A stretch of DNA of 64,000 nt from Blastocatellia bacterium (GTDB taxonomy: Bacteria; Acidobacteriota; Blastocatellia; Chloracidobacteriales; Chloracidobacteriaceae). The stretch lies in NCBI GenBank assembly GCA_019695185.1, contig JAIBAN010000014.1, forward strand, positions 43,351 through 107,350, read 5' to 3'. Every line of letters starts with the position of its first letter. Positions within the stretch are counted from its first letter, which is position 1. This document shows, in pieces, positions 10,363 through 18,805 of the stretch. Under the pieces are notes generated by a model. It was not told where the DNA came from. It saw nothing but the letters and a program-made list of their open reading frames with translations, and did not search any database. A program made the position numbers and the translations under genes.

Positions 10363-10578
10363 CTGATTCCGTCAAGCCAAACCTCTTTTGTCTTGTTGTT
10401 TCCGGCAAATAAATTTAATCTTTTCCAACCAAGCACTATCCAGTATTACAGCCCATTTTTCGCTTAACACACATAACTCTTCTTTGCATGGAGTGCTTCC
10501 TTTTCGGTTGATTTCTTACAAGCCGGTGACAGTCTGAAACTCCATGCCTTGGATTTACCCCAAAGAAGGAGAACCCCA
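10363..10578 (+). promoter_or_regulatory. Leader of the TonB receptor with 9-bp inverted repeat
   Basis: GCATGGAGT (10486-10494) and ACTCCATGC (10539-10547) are perfect complements enclosing 44 nt that hold a smaller helix (CGGTT with AGCCG). The structure ends 31 nt before the start codon, next to AAGAAGGAG. It could be an RNA switch or attenuator. I do not see cobalamin-riboswitch boxes. Nothing else is recognised in this gap. Confidence 0.4.
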
Positions 10579-13500
10579 ATGATTGCATCACGGTTTGGCG
10601 CAACAGCACTGGCCGCCTGCCTGGTTTTGCAGGGCAGTCTGGCAACCACTGTTTCGGCCTTTGCAGCACCTCCGCCAAAGTATTTTATGCAAACCACAAC
10701 CGGCACCCTGCTCGGTATTGTGATTGACCAGCAAAGTAATGGAATCCTCAACGGCATTGTAAAATTCGTGAATACAGCCAACGGGTTGGCTCGCACGGCC
10801 CGCACGGATGCGACCGGAACCTACCGGTTTGATTTGGTCCCGCCGGGAATTTACGACATCACAGCCTCGGCTGAAGGGTTTCAACCGAATGCGATTTTGA
10901 GCTATGTGGTCGAAGTCAACCGGGAAAAACTGGTGAAGCCACCGCCCATCAAACTGCTGCCGGTCACTGCACCGCCAGCACCCACAACCACCACACCAGG
11001 AGCCACGCCCAGCAATCCAACCCAGGGTGTGCAGGCCAACGCTGCTGACATTGCCTTGCGGGGCAGTGCCACGGCTGAATTCATCACCGCTTTGCCACTT
11101 TCCGGAATTCGCAGCTTTGACACGTTTGCCCTGCTGATACCCGGTGTGGCTCCGGCCCCGGCGACCTATGGTGCAAACGGCCCCGGCATCGGTATCGGGG
11201 TGGGCACCGCCGGACAGTTTTCCGTCAACGGCAACCGCGCCCGCGCCAACAACTTCACGATTGACGGCTCGGACAACAACGACCAGGACGTGGGCGTGCG
11301 GCGGCAAGGCTTCACCTCTGCCATTCCCCAAACCGTTGAAAGCATCACTGAATTTCAAATGACCACACTGCTCGCCGACGCTGAAGCCGGACGCAACAAC
11401 GGCGGGCAGGTCAACGTCGTCTCGAAATCCGGAGCGAACCTGTTTCACGGCGGCGTGCAGGATTTCCTGACCGGAAAAGCCCTGGTTGCCCGTGATTTCT
11501 TTGACTATGACCGGGGACCTGCGGGAGGGGAAAACTCTTTCACCCGCAACCAGTTCGGCGGGTCGCTTTCGGGTCCAATCATCAAAGACAAACTCCACTT
11601 CTTCAGTGCCTTTGAACAACAGAACATCAATGCGGCGCGGGAAAACCATTTTGCCGTGCCCTCCGTCGCCGAGCGAACCCAGGCGCTAAAATTTGCTCTG
11701 GCGAATCGGGTCAATGTGTCACCCGATAACCCTCAAGGCGAAGGAGTTAAATTGGGGCGTGAGGTACTTGGCCTCTTTCCATTACCGAACTTTTCAGGTG
11801 GTCCCTTTGGCGACAACACTTTCACTTCGGTACTTCCGGGATCGTCCAGAGGCACGCTTTTTTCCGCAAAACTGGACTATCAGTTCAAGCTATTTGGAAA
11901 GGATTCCAACCTTTTCACCCGTTACAACCTGACAGATGACAAAACCCGAATTCCTGCCGTTGCCAATGCGATAAATTCCTCAATTGAAGCACTGACACGC
12001 ACACAAAATCTGGCATTTGAACTGGATACACAGGTGTCGGGCCGTGATTACAACCAGCTTCGGATTTCATCTGGACGGACAGCACTTGGTTTCAATGAAG
12101 TGCCAGGAAGTCCTTTTGTTTTCCAATCACAGCCTGGTAAAAGTGACCGAACCGGTGATGGCAGGCCTGATGGTGAAACTGGCTTGGTTGGACGGTTGGT
12201 GATTGCTCCTTTCAGCCCTATTGGAGTTGATCCGTTTACCTTCCCGCAGGGCCGAGCCAACAACACATTCCAATATGCCGACACGTTCATCATGACCCGT
12301 GGTCGGAACACCCTGAAATTTGGAGCCGATTTGCGGCGGGTCCAGTTCAACAGCTTTTTGGACCGGAATTACCGGACACAAATTGTTTTTGGACCAGGGG
12401 TTTCTTTGCCACCTAATGGAGGTTTTTCGATTAAGAATGGAGTTGATTTGGCAACAGCCGGGTTACCTTCAGACATTCTCCAGGCCCTGGCTCTCACCCC
12501 TGACAGCACCTTGGGATTGCGGTTTTGGGAAATGAACTTCTTTGCTCACAACAGTCTCAAACTCCACCCCAGGGTTTCACTTGAAGCCGGTATCCGCTAC
12601 GAACGCAATACCGTTCCAACCGATGTCAACAATCGAATTGAAAACGCTCTAAAGCTCAAGAAAAGTGATTTTCCTTTTGCGCCCCAGGATGTGGAGTTTG
12701 TTCAACCCTTTTTTGATACTCTGGATGCCCAAAATCAAGTTCTGGGCGGGCGAACCAAAATCTACGATGGCGATGGAAACAACTTTGCCCCAAGGGTAGG
12801 TGTAGCCTGGGACATTTTCGGAGATGGAAAAACTTCCTTGCGCGGCGGGTACGGAGTATTTTATGACCCGATCATTGGAAATGTAGTCAGCCAATCACGT
12901 AATGTCTTTCCAACCTTCCTCCCCACTAACTTTGGGGTTGGTGTTACTGGCGATGGATTGCTTTTAGGAAACCCAGCTTTCATTACACTGGGTGCCCCGG
13001 TCAGAGCCCGTTTGATTGCACCAGGAACCCTCAATACACTCGGTTTTGGTTTGAACGACTTTGCTTCCAATTTTGGGCAATTTGTGACTGCCAATGGCTT
13101 CCATATTGGCTTTACTTTGCCTCAAAAGAATTTCAGACAAGCCTATGTACATCAGTTCTCATTGGCTTTTGAGAAGGCTCTGCTTGACAAGTATGTCCTT
13201 GGAATCAGCTATGTCGGCACCTTGGGGCGTAAGTTGATTCGGTTCACAACCCCAAATGGCGGATCATTTTCTCCTTTGGCTGTTTTGGGAACCGGAAATA
13301 ATCGAGCAGTCGTCCGAACTTTGTTTGGGTCAGATCCCAAAGGGTTGGGGGGTGTCCGCCCAATTCCGCAACTTGGGGCCACTACTATTTTCGAAGGCGC
13401 AGCGGAGTCCAACTACCACTCACTTCAGGCATCGCTTACCCGGCGCTTTACTTCAGGTCTGGGATTTCAGATGGCTTATACCTACAGCCACGCGATTGAC

Positions 13501-14148
13501 GACGTATCGGATGTGTTTGATACAGCAGGGGGTTATGCTTTGGCACAAGATGAACTGGGCGGGGCAGCCGGCCAGCGCAACGAACGAGGCAACGCCGCTT
13601 TTGACGTACGGCACCGCTTTACGACCGGATGGCAGTATGACTTGCCATTCTGGAAGGAAAACAAAATCCTGGGTGGATATACACTTTCAGGCATTGTCAC
13701 CTTGCAAACAGGGCAGCCTTATACGGTCAACAGTGCTCTCGACATCAACGTGGATGGGAACTTAACCGACCGTTTGAACTCCACTCAAGGATTAATTTTT
13801 TCAGATAGTGGGAGAACCCGAATCACCCTTGCCCCTGGTACGGATCCATTCTCATTGCTGGCCTTTAACCGGGCAGCCCCCAACCCGTTCCGGGCCCCGC
13901 TCAATGGCAGTGTCGGACGTAACACCTTCCGCGCCGCCGGGATTGCCTCGGTGGATTTGGCGCTCAACAAACAGTTCAGATTCACGGACACACAAGCGTT
14001 CAGCGTCCGGATGGAAGTCTTTAACCTCTTTAACCGGACCCATTTCGGCATTCCGGTCCGGGTGCTCGAAGCTCCGGGCTTTGGTTCCTCGGTCAACACG
14101 ACCGTTTCTCCGCGCACGGTGCAGTTTGCGCTGAAATACACCTTTTAG
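10579..14148 (+). CDS. Oar-like TonB-dependent receptor with carboxypeptidase-regulatory domain
   Basis: 1189 aa from the ATG at 10579 (AGGAGAACCCCA before it). Signal peptide to about residue 35, then a CarboxypepD_reg/Ig-like domain (about 45-120: GIVIDQQSNGILNGIVKFV to YDITASAEGFQPN). A plug domain follows (NGNRARANNFTIDGSDNND, TEFQMTTLLADAEAGRNNG) and then a long barrel ending in an aromatic residue (KYTF). This architecture is expanded in Acidobacteriota and usually imports oligosaccharides or other large substrates. The ligand is unknown; no transporter partner is adjacent. A heptamer array follows the stop immediately. Confidence 0.92.
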   Translation: MIASRFGATALAACLVLQGSLATTVSAFAAPPPKYFMQTTTGTLLGIVIDQQSNGILNGIVKFVNTANGLARTARTDATGTYRFDLVPPGIYDITASAEGFQPNAILSYVVEVNREKLVKPPPIKLLPVTAPPAPTTTTPGATPSNPTQGVQANAADIALRGSATAEFITALPLSGIRSFDTFALLIPGVAPAPATYGANGPGIGIGVGTAGQFSVNGNRARANNFTIDGSDNNDQDVGVRRQGFTSAIPQTVESITEFQMTTLLADAEAGRNNGGQVNVVSKSGANLFHGGVQDFLTGKALVARDFFDYDRGPAGGENSFTRNQFGGSLSGPIIKDKLHFFSAFEQQNINAARENHFAVPSVAERTQALKFALANRVNVSPDNPQGEGVKLGREVLGLFPLPNFSGGPFGDNTFTSVLPGSSRGTLFSAKLDYQFKLFGKDSNLFTRYNLTDDKTRIPAVANAINSSIEALTRTQNLAFELDTQVSGRDYNQLRISSGRTALGFNEVPGSPFVFQSQPGKSDRTGDGRPDGETGLVGRLVIAPFSPIGVDPFTFPQGRANNTFQYADTFIMTRGRNTLKFGADLRRVQFNSFLDRNYRTQIVFGPGVSLPPNGGFSIKNGVDLATAGLPSDILQALALTPDSTLGLRFWEMNFFAHNSLKLHPRVSLEAGIRYERNTVPTDVNNRIENALKLKKSDFPFAPQDVEFVQPFFDTLDAQNQVLGGRTKIYDGDGNNFAPRVGVAWDIFGDGKTSLRGGYGVFYDPIIGNVVSQSRNVFPTFLPTNFGVGVTGDGLLLGNPAFITLGAPVRARLIAPGTLNTLGFGLNDFASNFGQFVTANGFHIGFTLPQKNFRQAYVHQFSLAFEKALLDKYVLGISYVGTLGRKLIRFTTPNGGSFSPLAVLGTGNNRAVVRTLFGSDPKGLGGVRPIPQLGATTIFEGAAESNYHSLQASLTRRFTSGLGFQMAYTYSHAIDDVSDVFDTAGGYALAQDELGGAAGQRNERGNAAFDVRHRFTTGWQYDLPFWKENKILGGYTLSGIVTLQTGQPYTVNSALDINVDGNLTDRLNSTQGLIFSDSGRTRITLAPGTDPFSLLAFNRAAPNPFRAPLNGSVGRNTFRAAGIASVDLALNKQFRFTDTQAFSVRMEVFNLFNRTHFGIPVRVLEAPGFGSSVNTTVSPRTVQFALKYTF

Positions 14149-14150
14149 GG

Positions 14151-14260
14151 AGGACTGAGGACTGAGGACTGAGGACTGACTTCAAATCATCAATGCAGGT
14201 CAACAGCCAATTGTGCCTGTCGTGAAAAACTCAGTCCCCAGTTCTCAGCCCTCAGTCCTA
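14151..14260. repeat. Paired heptamer array, word GGACTGA
   Basis: Four copies of GGACTGA at 14152-14180 are matched by a degenerate inverse (CTCAGTCC-type words) at 14230-14260. The right arm ends 6 bp before the next start codon. The same word recurs, perfectly paired, at 59548-59652. Confidence 0.8.
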
Positions 14261-14266
14261 AAAAGT

Positions 14267-15226
14267 ATGCACGTTGTATCGCAGACCCCACCCACCCGTT
14301 GTGAAATCTGCCATCAGGCGGATTGTTTTGACCCAGCCACCAATTTCTGTTCGCGTTGCGCCAGCATCCCGGCTTCCGTCCTGCGTGGAGCACGTTCCTT
14401 TCCGGTCAGTGCCAAGGAAATACGCCGCCGCTGCCGTACGGCTCTGCGCTTTGGCAGGGAACTCCTGCTCCCATTGGCAGCCTGGGCGTTGTTTCCCATG
14501 TGGCCCTCCACGATTTTGTGGGCTTTGGTGGTCGTTCGTATGGCGTGGCTGTCGGCAAAGGGTATTTCCCGTTTGGCCCGGCGGAGCCGATTGGTGTTTG
14601 GACTTTCTCTGGCGGCTTTGTCCTGCGGGATGCTGCTCACGGTTGTGGGATTTCATCATCTGCTGAATTTTCAACTGCTCGAAGCGACCAGACGAGGTGA
14701 TGTTTTGTCTGTGAAGGTGGCTCTTTGGTGTGGGGCTGACATCAATGCCGGACATTACTACGGTATTGTACCCTGGCTGCAACTTCGCCATGCACGACCG
14801 GATGAGGATTGGGGTCTTTGGATTGAACCCAACGATGCAACAGCCATGCAGCAGGTCTACGGCGGACGGACTTCCTTAATGATAGCAGTCGAAACCGGAG
14901 ACGCCCGGTTGATTGGCTTATTCATTGAAAAACATGCCAACCTCGAAGCCAAAGATTTTTATGGGCGGACGGCCCTCATGAAAGCGATTGGCCGGAATCG
15001 CCCGGACCTTGCCACCATGCTCCTCAACAATGGTGCGGATGTGAACGCCCAATCCCCCCAGGGTAAAACCGCGCTCATGATTGCCGCCATGCAAGGCAAT
15101 CAGGAACTGGTAAATTTCCTTTTGCGCTATGGGGCAAACCCAAGTCTGAGGGACAATGAGGGAAAGGACTATCAATTGCTTTCCCGTGCTTCGGTTGGCA
15201 TGAACCCAAGCGGCAACCATCGCTGA
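14267..15226 (+). CDS. Membrane protein with N-terminal Cys motif and ankyrin repeats
   Basis: 319 aa from the ATG at 14267; upstream codons are translated repeat and rejected. The N-terminus has CEICHQADCFDPATNFCSRC, a likely zinc-binding knuckle. Two hydrophobic stretches follow (about 78-100 and 118-140: LLLPLAAWALFPMW; LVFGLSLAALSCGMLLTVVG). At least three ankyrin repeats follow (GGRTSLMIAVETGDARL, YGRTALMKAIGRNRPDL, QGKTALMIAAMQGNQEL). Probably a protein-interaction module anchored in the inner membrane. It lies 8-60 bp before the CHAT gene, so a shared transcript and function are possible. Confidence 0.75.
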   Translation: MHVVSQTPPTRCEICHQADCFDPATNFCSRCASIPASVLRGARSFPVSAKEIRRRCRTALRFGRELLLPLAAWALFPMWPSTILWALVVVRMAWLSAKGISRLARRSRLVFGLSLAALSCGMLLTVVGFHHLLNFQLLEATRRGDVLSVKVALWCGADINAGHYYGIVPWLQLRHARPDEDWGLWIEPNDATAMQQVYGGRTSLMIAVETGDARLIGLFIEKHANLEAKDFYGRTALMKAIGRNRPDLATMLLNNGADVNAQSPQGKTALMIAAMQGNQELVNFLLRYGANPSLRDNEGKDYQLLSRASVGMNPSGNHR

Positions 15227-15287
15227 CTTTTATGTGCCCTCCAGAACTTCCATTTCCTTAACCGACAATCAAGTGAATTACATTTCT

Positions 15288-18200
15288 ATGTCCCCTCTTC
15301 CAAAGTGTTGGCTAAAACTTCACCATCAACCCGGTTTATTTTTTTTGATACTTTCTTGTGTGGGGTTGTCCCCGGTTTTTTCCAGGACTGCCTGCCCCCC
15401 CTCAACCGTTCTTGCCAAAACCAGGAACCAAGCCACTGCCCCAAGTCAACCACTGGTACTGGAGTTGGATAAACCGGTTGAACGAGAGTTGAAGGGTAGG
15501 GAGACTCAAACCTTCGCGGTTGTCCTCAAGTCAGGCCAGTATGTTCATTTTAAACTGGAAGAAAATGGCATCAATGCAGGGCTGAGACTCATTTTTCCAA
15601 GTTCAGGCCCAACCAGAGAATTTGACACCTTCGAATCGGTTAAGGGAGGCGAGAATGTATACCTTCTGGTTGAAACCGAAGGTGTCTATCAAGTTGAAGT
15701 ATTCTCCAGTTTTCCGGCTGAGTTTACTGGTCGCTACCGATTAGTGGGGGAGTCCCGAACACCATCAAAGGCTGACTTGCAATTAGCCGCTGCCCGGAAA
15801 CTGGGGGATGAAGGCTATGACCTGATGAACCTTCAAACAAAAGAAGGGAGCTTTCAGGCCATCGAAAAATTTTTAGCTGCACAGGTCCTGTTTCATGAAA
15901 ACGGGGACAAACATCTGGCAGGATGGTTTCTTAACATGGCGGGATTCGTTCATTCCAGTTCGCTGGGTGATCGGCAAAAGGGAATGGATTTATACCAAAA
16001 AGGGTTGGCTGAGGCGCGCTCCATCAATGATGATTACATTGAGGCCATGTCGTTGCACAATCTTGGCTCGACGATTATGAACCTGGGAAACCCTCGAAAG
16101 GGCCTGGAGTTTTTTCAAGATGCAAACCGGATACGAAGAAAAATCAGGGACCTTGCCGGAGAAATATTAAGTATACAGGCCATAGGGCGAACCTATAACC
16201 TCCTCGGCGAGCATGAAAAGTCTATTGAATACCACAAACAAACACTGGAGTTTGGCCACAACCAAAAAGAGTATGAGATCGAAGTCAATTCACTCCTGAA
16301 TTTGGGGTTGACCCATAACCTGCTGGGGGCCAATCAAAAAGCGCTGGAATATTACCAACAGGCTCTCCACTTGGCCCAAACCAAACCGGACAAGTTGTCG
16401 GAAGGAAAAGTATTGAACAATATCGGCGGTATTTACCTCCTTTTGGGTCATTATGAGTCAGCTATCGAATACTTTTCCAAAGCACAAAAAATCTGGCAGC
16501 CTATCGGCAATCGGTCGTTGTTTGCCAATTCACTGGATAATCTCGGCAACTGCTATCTGGGCCTGCAAAACCCGGTGAAGGGCTTGGAATATTTCACCCA
16601 ATCTCTTGAAATCCGTCAGTCACTGCGTGACCAAATAGGAATGGCCACCACCTTGAAGAAAATCGGGCATGTCTTTTTTATGAAGAAAGATTTTGCCAAG
16701 GCTGGCGAATACTATAAGAAGGGGTTGGCTTTGGACCGAGAGGTCGGTAATCGGCAGGAAGAGGCTAACGCTTTGGTCAGCCTGGGCAATATCGAATTGG
16801 AAACCGAACATTTTGAGGCTGCTACTGACCTTTACGAAAAAGCCTTGTCAATTCAAAAAGAATTAAACGACCGGGTTCGGCAAACCGTCACTTATTATTC
16901 CTTAGCCAAAACCGCGGTGTCGCAGCGGGACTTCCGAAAGGCTCAAGAATCCATTGAAAATGCCTTGCGGTTGGCTGAAAACGTTCGCTCCCAAGTGGCT
17001 GTTACTGAACTTCGTACTACTTATTTTGCCCAATATCGGCAGTATTACGACCTCTACATCAACATCCTCATGGAGTTGCACAAACGGGAGCCAACAGCTT
17101 CATTTGCTGCGGAAGCATTAGCCATCAGCGAACAGGCACGTGCCCGGACCTTGGTGGAACTGCTTTCGGAAGCCCGGTCAGACTATCGTCAGGGTGTGCA
17201 GTCCGATCTGATTGAACGGGAAACCAGCCTCCGTAATCGAGTAAATGCAAAGGCTGACTTGATGTTGAGATTGAAGGCCACCAACGGAAACCCGACCCAA
17301 GTTGAGGAATTTGAAAAGGAGATCACCACACTCACCAGGGAACTGGAACAAACTCGTGCTGAAATCCGTCAAAAGAGTCCACGGTATGCAACCCTCACCC
17401 AGCCACAGCCTTTAACTGTTTCTGAAATTCAAAAATTGCTTGACCCTGACACAATTCTGCTTGAGTACGCTCTGGGCGAAAAACAAAGCTACCTTTGGGC
17501 TGTCACCGATCAAGCACTGACCAGCTATCAATTGCCTGAAATTTCGAAGATTGAAGCGCAGGCACGGAAAGTCTATGAATGTTTGACCCTCCCTAACACA
17601 ATCGAACCGCAACCAAGGCAGTCTGTTGCCCAACGCAATCAGGAAGATGAAGCAGCCGAGGCAGCCTACCGGGCGGCGGCGGCCCAATTGAGCGAAACCA
17701 TACTTGGCCCGGTTGCCGATAAGTTGGGGAAGAAACGTTTGATTGTCATCGGTGACGGAGCTTTGCAATATATCCCATTCGGGGCATTACCTAAACCGCA
17801 GAATTCAGGGAAGGAGAATCCTCACAACCTCAATGTAAAAAACAAACCGGAGATGAACTTCCTTGTGCTGGAGCATGAAATTGTCAATTTGCCTTCAGCT
17901 TCCACCTTGGTAGTTCAGCGAAGGGAATTCGCTGGGAGAAAACCAGCAGAAAAACAACTCGCGATTTTGGCAGATCCGGTTTTCCAATCAAATGACCCAC
18001 GACTGGCAACTGCTGCCAGCAATAAAGCCGCCACTCCCAAAGGTAGTAGCAACCGTTCCACCCCAAACAAGGCCGGAAGCCCTGCCTCCGAATGGCCTGA
18101 CAGGATTGATTTAACAGAAACAAAACTCCGCCAATCAGCTCAGGAAACGCGGCTTTCCGGAACTGAAATCGGGCTCCCGCGGTTGGTTTTTTCGCGCCGG

Positions 18201-18752
18201 GAAGCACAAGCCATTGCCTCCCTCTTTCCCACGAACCAGACTAAATCAGCTTTGGATTGGGCGGCAAACCGCAAACTGGTGACGGCTGATGACGTTTCCC
18301 AATATAGAATCATTCACTTTGCCACCCATGGCCTGCTGAACAGCCAACACCCGGAACTTTCGGGGCTGGTCCTGTCATTGGTGGATGAACGAGGGGACCC
18401 ACAAAACGGATTTGTATTGATGACAGATGTGTTTGATTTGAAACTGTCAGCAGATTTGGTTGTTCTTTCGGCCTGTCAAACAGGATTGGGTAAAGAAATT
18501 CGCGGAGAAGGGTTACAGGGGCTGGCACGCGGATTTATGTATGCCGGTGCAGAACGGGTGGTCGTCAGCCTCTGGAATGTCAACGACCGGGCAACGGCGG
18601 AACTCATGAGCCGGTTTTACCAAAACATGCTCACCGGAAAACAACGTCCGGCAGCAGCTTTGCGGGCTGCCCAGGTGGAAATGTTACACAGCAACCGCTG
18701 GAAATCACCGTTTTACTGGGCACCTTTTGTTTTGCAGGGCGAGTGGCGGTAA
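15288..18752 (+). CDS. CHAT-domain protease with TPR array, exported
   Basis: 1154 aa from the ATG at 15288; a GTG at 15234 is the alternative. A hydrophobic signal-like segment (LFFLILSCVGLSPVFS) is followed by a beta-sandwich region similar to bacterial pre-peptidase domains (about 50-145). About ten TPR units follow (for example LHNLGSTIMNLGNPRKGLEF, LNNIGGIYLLLGHYESAIEY). The C-terminal caspase-like CHAT domain carries catalytic His (HFATHG, about residue 1014) and Cys (LSACQTG, about 1063). CHAT-TPR proteins are separase/caspase relatives, some acting in signalling or defence. The partner here is unknown. A shared terminator with the convergent VWA gene follows. Confidence 0.9.
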   Translation: MSPLPKCWLKLHHQPGLFFLILSCVGLSPVFSRTACPPSTVLAKTRNQATAPSQPLVLELDKPVERELKGRETQTFAVVLKSGQYVHFKLEENGINAGLRLIFPSSGPTREFDTFESVKGGENVYLLVETEGVYQVEVFSSFPAEFTGRYRLVGESRTPSKADLQLAAARKLGDEGYDLMNLQTKEGSFQAIEKFLAAQVLFHENGDKHLAGWFLNMAGFVHSSSLGDRQKGMDLYQKGLAEARSINDDYIEAMSLHNLGSTIMNLGNPRKGLEFFQDANRIRRKIRDLAGEILSIQAIGRTYNLLGEHEKSIEYHKQTLEFGHNQKEYEIEVNSLLNLGLTHNLLGANQKALEYYQQALHLAQTKPDKLSEGKVLNNIGGIYLLLGHYESAIEYFSKAQKIWQPIGNRSLFANSLDNLGNCYLGLQNPVKGLEYFTQSLEIRQSLRDQIGMATTLKKIGHVFFMKKDFAKAGEYYKKGLALDREVGNRQEEANALVSLGNIELETEHFEAATDLYEKALSIQKELNDRVRQTVTYYSLAKTAVSQRDFRKAQESIENALRLAENVRSQVAVTELRTTYFAQYRQYYDLYINILMELHKREPTASFAAEALAISEQARARTLVELLSEARSDYRQGVQSDLIERETSLRNRVNAKADLMLRLKATNGNPTQVEEFEKEITTLTRELEQTRAEIRQKSPRYATLTQPQPLTVSEIQKLLDPDTILLEYALGEKQSYLWAVTDQALTSYQLPEISKIEAQARKVYECLTLPNTIEPQPRQSVAQRNQEDEAAEAAYRAAAAQLSETILGPVADKLGKKRLIVIGDGALQYIPFGALPKPQNSGKENPHNLNVKNKPEMNFLVLEHEIVNLPSASTLVVQRREFAGRKPAEKQLAILADPVFQSNDPRLATAASNKAATPKGSSNRSTPNKAGSPASEWPDRIDLTETKLRQSAQETRLSGTEIGLPRLVFSRREAQAIASLFPTNQTKSALDWAANRKLVTADDVSQYRIIHFATHGLLNSQHPELSGLVLSLVDERGDPQNGFVLMTDVFDLKLSADLVVLSACQTGLGKEIRGEGLQGLARGFMYAGAERVVVSLWNVNDRATAELMSRFYQNMLTGKQRPAAALRAAQVEMLHSNRWKSPFYWAPFVLQGEWR

Positions 18753-18770
18753 GCCAATTGAGCAGAAAAA

Positions 18771-18796
18771 GAGCCCGGACCCGATTGGCCGGGCTC
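18771..18796. terminator. Bidirectional terminator
   Basis: GAGCCCGG (18771-18778) and CCGGGCTC (18789-18796) form an 8-bp GC-rich stem preceded by AAAAA and followed by a loosely T-rich stretch, between convergent genes. Confidence 0.6.
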
Positions 18797-18805
18797 CAGA
18801 CTTTG

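Noticed and set aside
10363..10578. Cobalamin riboswitch before the TonB receptor
   Set aside because: The leader is too short and lacks the conserved B12-box.
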